From: G11 sp947167445 | GTDB taxonomy: Bacteria > Bacillota > Clostridia > Lachnospirales > Lachnospiraceae | Length of the DNA: 64,000 nt | Assembly: GCA_947167445.1 (NCBI GenBank) | Contig: CAMVID010000001.1 | Coordinates: 256,064-320,063, forward strand | Direction of reading: 5' to 3' | In this document: one piece after another, positions 36,528-43,166 of the stretch | Layout of the letters: every line of letters begins with the position of its first letter | Position numbering within the stretch: the first letter of the stretch is position 1 | Position numbers and translations under genes: made by a program | The notes under the pieces: generated by a model | The model's input: only the letters and a program-made list of their open reading frames with translations | Database searches by the model: none | What the model was told of the DNA's origin: nothing

Positions 36528-36878
36528 TCAAAACGAATAGTCTCCTGCACCCTTATATATACGTCCATGACTTGCATCTGTGGATAAAGAAAGATTGTCC
36601 AAATAAAATCTTGTTGAGTACAAGTCAGAGCCTTGCGTTTCCAATTCTTCTCCATTTTTAAAGTAGTGCACCTGGGTTCTGTCTCCCGGACGTTGGGACG
36701 GGAAGCAAACTACTAATATATCAGATGTGGTTTTACTTTTTTCTCGAATCTCATTCAAGACTTCTTCTTTTTCATAAATGGACATATAATTCCCAGTTTG
36801 TTTCTGAGTCTTTTTCTTTCGTAAAACAAGAAAAACTATTATTGCTACTACAACTACTGCCACTATAATGAGTTTCAA
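36528..36878 (-). CDS. small membrane-anchored protein, first gene of the operon
   Basis: The start codon is TTG, chosen because a perfect AGGAGG stands six bases before it. The 116-residue product has one N-terminal membrane helix (IIVAVVVVAIIVFLVL), a basic KKKTQKQ stop-transfer and a soluble domain of about 85 residues. No family is recognised. It is the first gene after the long leader of the Hsp70/AAA+ operon. Confidence 0.72.
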   Translation of the reverse strand: MKLIIVAVVVVAIIVFLVLRKKKTQKQTGNYMSIYEKEEVLNEIREKSKTTSDILVVCFPSQRPGDRTQVHYFKNGEELETQGSDLYSTRFYLDNLSLSTDASHGRIYKGAGDYSF

Positions 36879-37121
36879 AGCAATCCTCCTATAATCTATA
36901 GAAAACTTGGTGTATAAAATAACATCTAAAGCGTTTTACAACACGAAGCAGGAAGTACTCAAGGCACCCCTGCTTCTATGTAATGTCATATATTATTTAT
37001 ACTAGGTTATTGAGCCTTTGAATAAGAATCATCAGGATTGATATTATGTTCATCAAGTCCTGTTGCTAACCGTAAACTGAAATCACATCGGAAATCCTAC
37101 TCATTTATATTTTTGCTCCAA
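36879..37121 (-). promoter_or_regulatory. long leader of the Hsp70/AAA+ operon
   Basis: This stretch between the hairpin at 37122-37168 and the first operon gene contains no gene I can support. It holds an inverted repeat, GAAGCAGG (36945-36952) with CCTGCTTC (36969-36976), separated by 16 bases. It is probably transcribed as part of the 5' leader if the promoter at 37174-37200 is used. Confidence 0.45.
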
Positions 37122-37168
37122 CAATAAAAAATCCGTAACCACATGGCATTAAAAACATGTAGTTACGG
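37122..37168 (-). terminator. terminator-like hairpin immediately after a promoter (possible attenuator)
   Basis: A 13-base stem with one mismatch (37133-37145 with 37156-37168) is followed on the minus strand by ATTTTTTATT. The hairpin begins only about 6 bases after the -10 box of the promoter at 37174-37200, so it would be the first thing transcribed. It may end a very short RNA or attenuate the downstream operon. Confidence 0.6.
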
Positions 37169-37173
37169 GAACT

Positions 37174-37200
37174 ATTATATATATATATATATGAAGTCAA
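37174..37200 (-). promoter_or_regulatory. candidate sigma-A promoter for the Hsp70/AAA+ operon
   Basis: On the minus strand TTGACT (37195-37200) and TATAAT (37174-37179) are separated by 15 bases, slightly short. The spacer is an alternating AT tract (37177-37192), whose length could change by slippage and so alter promoter strength. Confidence 0.5.
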
Positions 37201-37345
37201 TAGGAAATACGCGGTTTTTGAGGGTTTTTTGAATTTTTTATTCAAAAAAGTGTTGGCTCGTTGCATTTTTTTACCCCATCTTTCCCCCACTCGGAATATC
37301 AGAATGCAAAACTTACCATAACTCACCATAACTTTTGATGTCTTT

Positions 37346-37387
37346 AAGAAAACAGGGTTAATGGCTTATACAAACCATTAACCCTGT
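37346..37387 (-). terminator. terminator after pepP
   Basis: A perfect 13-base inverted repeat (37352-37364 with 37375-37387) and a short T run on the minus strand follow the pepP stop within 15 bases. Confidence 0.85.
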
Positions 37388-37401
37388 CAATTGAGTACAT
37401 A

Positions 37402-39195
37402 TTATAACTCAGCAGTTTCTTTCTTAAGCCATTTACGCTCGTCCTCGGTAAGGTAATCCTTGGTCATTTCATAAACGGACTTCTGATAAGCATTGACAGC
37501 CTTAAGTTCTTCCTTGGTGAAATACTTAGGGTCAAGAGCATCTCTGTCGAGAGGTGTGTAAGTTAGCATCTCGAAATCCATGAACTGGCCGTCGCCATTC
37601 TTTTCAGCATTTCTGGCAACAAGCACATTCTCGATTCGAATGCCGTGGCTTCCCTCAATGTAAACACCAGGCTCGTCAGTTACACACATACCTGCCTCTA
37701 TAACGGCTTCTTTCTGACCGGGATTGTATTTCCAGCGAATGTTGTGAGGGCCTTCGTGAACGTTAAGGATGTAGCCTACGCCATGGCCGGTTCCACACTT
37801 ATAATCCATCCCGCGATCCCAGAGTGGCTTACGTGCGAGAATATCGAGGTTTTTACCGGAACAGCCATATAACCACTTGGCGTTTGCCAGGGCAAGCATT
37901 CCCTTAGCCACGTCACAGTAATCTCTCTTAATGTTCTCATCAAGTGGTCCGATGGTGATTGTTCTTGTAATATCCGTTGTAGCTCCGAGATACTGTCCGC
38001 CGGAGTCCACAAGAAGCTGATTCTTGGGTTCAAGGACCTTAAATGATGTTTCTGTAGCCTCATAGTGCATCATGGCAGCGTTTTCGCCATAAGCGCTGAT
38101 TGTAGGGAAAGAAAGATCAAGGAATCCGGGAATCTGGCGTCTTAAGTTATCAAGATACATAGCTGCAGAATACTCGGTAATCTCCTGTTTTCCGATGTTG
38201 TGCTTAAGCCAGTAAATAAACTTTGTAACGGCTACGGAGTCCTTGATATAGAAGTCGCGCATAAGGGCAAGCTCCTGCTCGCTCTTGATTGCTTTAAGGA
38301 GTTCCGTGGGGTTTGGCTTGTCCACGAACTCGGCTTTCTCGGAAACGAGTTTATATATAAGGAAGCTCACGTTGCTTCCGTCAGCCATAACGCGGTCCTT
38401 CATCTCATATTCCTTAAGGAAAGGAACGAACTCGTCATAGCCTCTGATTACGATATAATTGGATGCAGCATAGGCCCTGAATTCATCGGTGATCTCCTCA
38501 TCCTGAATAAAGAAATACATCTGCTCCTTTGTTATGAAGCCATAGCTTAATGCCACAGGGTTGCACTCTACGTCGTCGCCTCTGATGTTAAGAAGCCACA
38601 TCAAATCGTCGAGCTTGGAAATAAGGAGCTCATCGCATTCTTCCTCTTCCATCTTCTCGATAACGGATTTCATCTTGTCAGCCATCTTAACGCCTGCTAC
38701 GTTCTGATCAAGAATCATAACTTCGTGCTTGGGAAGGGAGGGTCTGTCTGTCCAGATTTCGTCGGGCAAATCAAGCTCGTAGTTAAGGGTTACACCAAGC
38801 TTAAGCATCGCTGCTTCAAGCTTCTGACCGAAGGCGCAGTCTACACATCTGCCGTCAAAACCGATGCAATCGCCCTCCTTAACATGTTTCTTAAGATACT
38901 CGATTATTGTGGGAACGCCTTCGTTACCCATTCTGAATAAGGTAACGCCGCTTCCTTCCAGTTCCTTCTCAGCCTGAATGAAGTAACGTCCGTCAGTCCA
39001 AAGGCCCTGTTCCTCTTTTGAAACCACCAGGGTACCGTTTGAACCGGTGAATCCGCAAAGCCACTCTCTTTCCTTGAAGAAGCCATCTACATACTCTGAA
39101 TTATGATAATCGGCTGTGGGAACGATGTAGTAATTTACACCACGCTCCTCCATCAGCCCTATTAGAGATTCTATTCTTTCTTTATAGATACTCAT
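37402..39195 (-). CDS. pepP: Xaa-Pro aminopeptidase, M24 family
   Basis: This 597-residue cytoplasmic metallopeptidase removes an N-terminal residue before proline. It has the long bacterial/eukaryotic APP layout with two N-terminal creatinase-like domains and a C-terminal pita-bread domain. Metal ligands are recognisable as D in LLVDSGGQYLGATTDITRT, H in GTGHGVGY, E in TDEPGVYIEGSHGIRIENV. The ATG has AGGTGG seven bases upstream. It is monocistronic, with an extended -10 promoter at 39225-39233 and a terminator after it. Confidence 0.94.
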   Translation of the reverse strand: MSIYKERIESLIGLMEERGVNYYIVPTADYHNSEYVDGFFKEREWLCGFTGSNGTLVVSKEEQGLWTDGRYFIQAEKELEGSGVTLFRMGNEGVPTIIEYLKKHVKEGDCIGFDGRCVDCAFGQKLEAAMLKLGVTLNYELDLPDEIWTDRPSLPKHEVMILDQNVAGVKMADKMKSVIEKMEEEECDELLISKLDDLMWLLNIRGDDVECNPVALSYGFITKEQMYFFIQDEEITDEFRAYAASNYIVIRGYDEFVPFLKEYEMKDRVMADGSNVSFLIYKLVSEKAEFVDKPNPTELLKAIKSEQELALMRDFYIKDSVAVTKFIYWLKHNIGKQEITEYSAAMYLDNLRRQIPGFLDLSFPTISAYGENAAMMHYEATETSFKVLEPKNQLLVDSGGQYLGATTDITRTITIGPLDENIKRDYCDVAKGMLALANAKWLYGCSGKNLDILARKPLWDRGMDYKCGTGHGVGYILNVHEGPHNIRWKYNPGQKEAVIEAGMCVTDEPGVYIEGSHGIRIENVLVARNAEKNGDGQFMDFEMLTYTPLDRDALDPKYFTKEELKAVNAYQKSVYEMTKDYLTEDERKWLKKETAEL

Positions 39196-39224
39196 ACATG
39201 TACCACCTTTCGTTCGATGCTTCT

Positions 39225-39233
39225 ATTGTACCA
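39225..39233 (-). promoter_or_regulatory. extended -10 promoter of pepP
   Basis: The minus strand reads TGGTACAAT, an extended -10 (TGN plus TACAAT). No good -35 is visible because the palindromic repeat occupies that position. Confidence 0.45.
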
Positions 39234-39237
39234 CAAA

Positions 39238-39326
39238 GGTGCAGAATGGGGATAGGTGCAGAACGGGGACAGGCCCCAAACTGCACATTTCATGTGCAAT
39301 TTGGGGCCTGTCCCCGTTCTGCACCT
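39238..39326. repeat. long palindromic repeat, copy A
   Basis: A 34-base inverted repeat (39254-39287 with 39293-39326) differs at one position and has a 5-base loop. Its arms contain GGGGACAGGCCCCAAA. A further half-arm GGTGCAGAATGGGGA precedes it as a direct repeat. Copy B at 40197-40260 shares the sequence, and copy C at 43007-43047 shares the design. It sits between the XRE gene and the pepP promoter. Confidence 0.85.
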
Positions 39327-39340
39327 ACCCACTATCTACA

Positions 39341-40087
39341 CTATCTGGCGAATAGGTTCAATATGAAGTTTGAAGTTCCCGGGAACTTCTGTATTATAGC
39401 CTGTCTGATTTGTTCTGCCTGACCGGTGGCGTTGGCGTCAAAAGTGAATTCACCTTTGGCTTCATCAGCTATGGCTATAACCGCATCTCCAACTCCGCCT
39501 TTGGCAATTCTTGAAGCAAGGGCAACTCCGCCGATGGCATATCTTCCTATTGCAATTCCCCCAAAGGAAAGAACTCCGACTGCGATTCCGCCTACAGCGA
39601 GAGGTCCCACTGCTATTGCACCAAATGCCGCAAGAAGGCCAACGCCGATACATGCTAAGGTTAGTAAGCCTACTGATAAAGAACCAATAGCTATGATTCC
39701 TATTGAAGCAACACCGATTGCAACAACACCCTGAGCAACATTACCTATTGCAATAATACCTTTGGCTCTCTTTAAACCACTTCCAATATGAACATGTACA
39801 AGTGGAATTCCTTTAAAAGTTTTCTTGCTTTTATATTCATATTCATATCTGGTATAGATTTCGGCTCTGCAGAATGACTTATTATCGCAGTCCTCATTTC
39901 CAACCAATTCATCAATGCTCACTTCAAAAAGTCTGGACATTTGAATAAGCTTATCCATCTCTGGTGTGGTCTCCCCAAGTTCCCATTTGGAAACCGTCTG
40001 TCTGGTGACTCCGATTTGATCACCAAGTTGCTCCTGAGATAATCCTTTTTGTTTTCTTAAACATATGAGCTGTTCATTAAATTCCAT
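39341..40087 (-). CDS. XRE-family regulator with glycine/alanine-rich membrane-like repeats
   Basis: Residues 1-65 form a Cro/C1-type helix-turn-helix (LSQEQLGDQIGVTRQTVSKWE). Residues about 105-205 are a hydrophobic, glycine- and alanine-rich tract made of short repeats such as IAIG, VGVL and GGIAVG with hardly a charge. A soluble C-terminal tail follows. This looks like a membrane-bound regulator with several short membrane passes or a repeat fold. An inverted repeat in its 5' leader could be its operator. The gene lies between two copies of a palindromic repeat. Signal and regulon are unknown. Confidence 0.85.
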   Translation of the reverse strand: MEFNEQLICLRKQKGLSQEQLGDQIGVTRQTVSKWELGETTPEMDKLIQMSRLFEVSIDELVGNEDCDNKSFCRAEIYTRYEYEYKSKKTFKGIPLVHVHIGSGLKRAKGIIAIGNVAQGVVAIGVASIGIIAIGSLSVGLLTLACIGVGLLAAFGAIAVGPLAVGGIAVGVLSFGGIAIGRYAIGGVALASRIAKGGVGDAVIAIADEAKGEFTFDANATGQAEQIRQAIIQKFPGTSNFILNLFAR

Positions 40088-40110
40088 TTACTTACCTCCG
40101 ACTGATTTTG

Positions 40111-40129
40111 TTTTCTATATCGTAGAAAA
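40111..40129. promoter_or_regulatory. inverted repeat upstream of the XRE gene, candidate operator
   Basis: TTTTCTA and TAGAAAA are perfect 7-base arms separated by 5 bases. They lie 24 bases before the XRE start codon, just upstream of its GGAGG ribosome site. This is a typical autoregulatory position. The regulatory link is inferred. Confidence 0.45.
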
Positions 40130-40196
40130 TGCAGTCGTTTTTATCTACCAATTAGCCTTGGAAGTTTGTCACGCAAACTTAACATTGCCCGATAAA

Positions 40197-40260
40197 TGTG
40201 CAATTTGGGGCCTGTCCCCATTCTGCACCGTGCAGGTTGGGGACAGGCCCAAACTGCACC
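40197..40260. repeat. long palindromic repeat, copy B
   Basis: Two arms of about 31 bases meet almost without a loop, each containing CCTGTCCCC or its complement and TTTGGG. The arms match those of copy A with a handful of differences, but in the opposite arrangement. The end coincides with the stop codon of the Memo-AMMECR1 gene. Confidence 0.8.
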
Positions 40261-41654
40261 TAAAGGTGTCGGGTGACGGTAAAACGTTGGAGTTCCACAG
40301 GCTCGTCGGGAGCGATGCCGGCCTTTTGCTTGGAGATGGAAATCTGGCGTTCGACTGTGTCGACTCCGTCAAGGTCGGGAAGAAGCAGTCCTCTTCTTCT
40401 GCCGTTGGTAACAATGACGCCATATTTCTTGGGGTCTAGTTCCGCTTCCGAATCAATGGGCTCCGGTGTGCTTAATACATCCACATTTATTTCAAGATAC
40501 GGAATCTCCGAAGGCTCGATAGGATTAAATCTGGGATCTTCCGTAGATGCGCTAACTGCGTTTCGGATTATTTCCTCAGCAAGACAGTCTGTAACAGGAA
40601 GAATTGTTCCGATGCAGCCCCTGAGTCTTCCGTGCTCATGAATGGACACGAAGGCTCCCGCTTTAGTGTTCAGCATCTCTGAGGGAAGTTCAGTCGCAGC
40701 ATCTTTAATCTTAAGCATCCGACCTGTCTTAAGGAAACACTCCACCGACTCATAAGCAAGCTTAACATATGAATCTGCTTTATCCTTGGTTGACCTCAAA
40801 TCGCTGACCTTCTTATCAAGATAATCCTTAAGGAAATGCCTTCTCTCGTCATCACCTTTAAAAACAAAGGCCGCAACCCCATATCCCACTCCCGTCACAT
40901 CCTCATGGGAATATACCCTGGCATCAACGCTCTTTCCATCCAGCGCTCCTGCCATCATTACAAAGGATCTGTGGCCGCACTCCGCCGCCTTCTCGCAGAA
41001 TGTCTCGTCAAAATCAAACATTTCTCCAAATGCAGCTCTTTCCGCCACATCCATTATTCTCTTATCATACTCAGGTCCCTCAGGTGCGAACCCGTAAGGG
41101 CCGTAGGGCTGAAGCTTGTGGGACAAATCACCGCTTGCCACATATACGGCATTCCTGCCAAGCTCATCACATGCTTTAGCTATAAGCGTTCCAAGTTCAT
41201 AATGCTTGGTTAACGACAGACCCGATAAGCCGATTCGAACCAGTTTAAAGTCCTTATAATATTTTTCAATGAAATACAAAGGCACCATGGTTCCGTGATC
41301 AAGTCCTGTGCCCTGTCTTCCAAGGGTCCCTGCCTCAAGTCCGTTCATGGAGGAGAGGGTTTCGATTTTTGCCACAAGTTCAGAGTCATAAGTTTCGTCA
41401 AACTTAACTTCGGGAGCTCTGAAATCAGCCAATGACCCCTTCTCGCCCCTACCCGATGACATGTTCATATAATCCCCATACATTGGGGCATGGGGGCTTG
41501 AAATGATAATTGTATCGGGCTTAATGTCCGCTATCATCCTTGCCACCTCATCATAGGCGGTTGAAGTCTTAATCACCTGTTCTTCCGACCCTTTTCCCAC
41601 TGCAGGAACAATCATGGGCGGATGCGGAACCATAAATGCAGCTTTAATTGCCAT
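40260..41654 (-). CDS. Memo-AMMECR1 fusion protein of the AmmeMemoRadiSam system
   Basis: The first 260 residues are a MEMO1/LigB-like dioxygenase-fold domain with possible metal-binding histidines (SSPHAPMYGDY, LDHGTMVPLYF, SGDLSHKLQPYG). After a linker, residues about 290-464 are an AMMECR1 domain (GAFVSIHEHGRLRGCIGTI, NAVSASTEDPRF). In many prokaryotes these are two genes; here they are one polypeptide. The radical SAM partner lies 19 bases upstream. The biochemical role of this three-part system is not established. The stop codon lies at the edge of palindromic repeat B. Confidence 0.92.
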   Translation of the reverse strand: MAIKAAFMVPHPPMIVPAVGKGSEEQVIKTSTAYDEVARMIADIKPDTIIISSPHAPMYGDYMNMSSGRGEKGSLADFRAPEVKFDETYDSELVAKIETLSSMNGLEAGTLGRQGTGLDHGTMVPLYFIEKYYKDFKLVRIGLSGLSLTKHYELGTLIAKACDELGRNAVYVASGDLSHKLQPYGPYGFAPEGPEYDKRIMDVAERAAFGEMFDFDETFCEKAAECGHRSFVMMAGALDGKSVDARVYSHEDVTGVGYGVAAFVFKGDDERRHFLKDYLDKKVSDLRSTKDKADSYVKLAYESVECFLKTGRMLKIKDAATELPSEMLNTKAGAFVSIHEHGRLRGCIGTILPVTDCLAEEIIRNAVSASTEDPRFNPIEPSEIPYLEINVDVLSTPEPIDSEAELDPKKYGVIVTNGRRRGLLLPDLDGVDTVERQISISKQKAGIAPDEPVELQRFTVTRHL

Positions 41655-41673
41655 AATCTGTAACCCCTTTCAA

Positions 41674-42510
41674 TTAACAATTGCCTGTATAAACGTATTT
41701 TAGCTTCTCTCTTGCCACATCAGCCAGCCTGTAAATCAGTTTAACATCCGTGGCCGGTCTGTCTGTCATGTGAAACTGCGGGAAGAATCTTGATATATGA
41801 AGCGGTATCTCATCCGAAAGTCCGGCGATATACGACGAAATCTCCCTCATCTCACCTTCCGAATCATTCTCTCCCGGAATAATCAAGGTTGTGAGCTCAA
41901 CATGAGCATACTTAACAGTTTCTTCTATGAAGGCCTTAACGCAATCCAGATCTCCCTTAAGAACATCCCTGTAGAATTCTTTGGTAAAACCCTTCAAATC
42001 TACATTCATTGCATCAACATAGTGTTCCAGCCTCTTTGCTATTGCCACATCCGCCGTTCCGTTTGAAACAAGCACAACGGACATATCATTCTCATGGATA
42101 AGTTTGGCTGTATCAATTATATATTCATAATCAATAAGGGGCTCATTGTAGGTGAATGCCACACCTATATTTCCCTTATTTCTACACTCAATCGCTATCC
42201 TGCACAGTTCTTCAGGGGAGAGATATTCGCTGTTTTTCTCAAATGTATAAGCAAAATCCGACCAGGAAATCTCATGGTTCTGACAAAACGGACATCTTAG
42301 ATTACATCCAAAGCTCCCAACAGATAAAATGCGAGAGCCCGGTTTAAACCTTGCAAGGGGCTTTTTCTCAATAGGATCCAGGGCAAGGGAAGTAACCCTG
42401 CCGTAATTAACGGGCTTAATTACCCCGTCTTTGCAGGTTCGAACCTTACAGAAGCCTCTGCCACCCTCTTCAATTTCGCAATGTCTGAAGCACACCTCGC
42501 ATTTTGTCAT
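41674..42510 (-). CDS. amrS: AmmeMemoRadiSam radical SAM enzyme
   Basis: The 278-residue protein is a radical SAM enzyme related to pyruvate formate-lyase activases. The cluster-binding motif CNLRCPFCQN is at about residue 70. An N-terminal cysteine-rich part (CEVCFRHCEI, RGFCKVRTC) suggests an additional metal or disulphide site. The conserved FTYNEPLIDYE stretch is present. It is directly upstream of the Memo-AMMECR1 fusion, and this pairing defines the AmmeMemoRadiSam system. Substrate unknown. Confidence 0.92.
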   Translation of the reverse strand: MTKCEVCFRHCEIEEGGRGFCKVRTCKDGVIKPVNYGRVTSLALDPIEKKPLARFKPGSRILSVGSFGCNLRCPFCQNHEISWSDFAYTFEKNSEYLSPEELCRIAIECRNKGNIGVAFTYNEPLIDYEYIIDTAKLIHENDMSVVLVSNGTADVAIAKRLEHYVDAMNVDLKGFTKEFYRDVLKGDLDCVKAFIEETVKYAHVELTTLIIPGENDSEGEMREISSYIAGLSDEIPLHISRFFPQFHMTDRPATDVKLIYRLADVAREKLKYVYTGNC

Positions 42511-42520
42511 AAAAAAGCTC

Positions 42521-42937
42521 CTATATGCCCCTAAGTCTGTCTAAAGCTCCTTCTACCCTGGATATTGCTTCATCAACCTGGGCTCTTGCATTGTTAATCT
42601 TGGACTGAACATAGAAATCTGCAATCAATCCGTCAAAGAAGAAATCCGCGAACAGCGCAAAATCGGAAATTCCAAAATCCGTTCCGTAATAGCCTGATAC
42701 ATCATTAAGCTCATTGCTGAACTTCTTCAAATCATACCTGGCTTCTTCAATGTATCTGCTTGCATTGCTTACCTTGCTGTGCTTAATTGCTGATGAAATA
42801 AGGCCTCCGCCGAGAATATCAAAAATACCCCAGCCTCTCGCGCTGTTAAGTTCATTCTTGGCGCGTCTTAATGACGACAGGGCTCGTTCTCCTGCTTCAA
42901 TCGCTTCTCTTTTCTCTTTTTCAAAATCATAAGACAT
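42521..42937 (-). CDS. hypothetical helical protein upstream of the radical SAM gene
   Basis: The start at MSYDFEKEKREA is preferred because AGGAGAG lies about nine bases upstream. The 138-residue product is almost all helical and charged (GERALSSLRRAKNELNSARG, VSNASRYIEEARYDLKK) with a glycine-rich turn FDILGGGLISS. No family is recognised. It is 10 bases upstream of the radical SAM gene and may belong to that operon. Confidence 0.75.
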   Translation of the reverse strand: MSYDFEKEKREAIEAGERALSSLRRAKNELNSARGWGIFDILGGGLISSAIKHSKVSNASRYIEEARYDLKKFSNELNDVSGYYGTDFGISDFALFADFFFDGLIADFYVQSKINNARAQVDEAISRVEGALDRLRGI

Positions 42938-43006
42938 GACTTTATACTCTCCTGTTCGATTTTTTTTCATTCATTTTTGGCAAGTATAATTATATCATGT
43001 TCTTGA

Positions 43007-43047
43007 ATATGGTGACAGTTGGGGACCGTCCCTAACTGTCACCATAT
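43007..43047. repeat. palindromic repeat, copy C (GTGACAGTTGGGGAC type)
   Basis: The arms ATATGGTGACAGTTGGGGAC and GTCCCTAACTGTCACCATAT pair with one mismatch and essentially no loop. The core GGGGAC next to a G-rich half and a GTGAC or GTGCA end resembles copies A and B in design but not in full sequence. It lies between the hypothetical gene and the chemoreceptor promoter. Confidence 0.75.
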
Positions 43048-43074
43048 TTTGACAACTCAATGTATAAATAATAG

Positions 43075-43104
43075 TTGTATTCACAAATTTATATGTGATA
43101 AAAT
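43075..43104 (+). promoter_or_regulatory. candidate promoter and palindrome of the chemoreceptor gene
   Basis: TTGTAT (43075-43080) and TAAAAT (43099-43104) are separated by 18 bases. The spacer itself is TCACA-N8-TGTGA, an inverted repeat that a regulator could bind. No sigma-28 consensus was seen. Confidence 0.4.
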
Positions 43105-43166
43105 TTATTTTAGAAATCGCACAACACAAAACACCGATTTTATACGGGGAAAAGGAGCATGTAAAC

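Noticed and set aside
37105..37329. A 74-codon minus-strand frame between pepP and the Hsp70 operon
   Set aside because: It runs through a promoter, an AT repeat and a terminator hairpin, with low-complexity composition; not a convincing gene.
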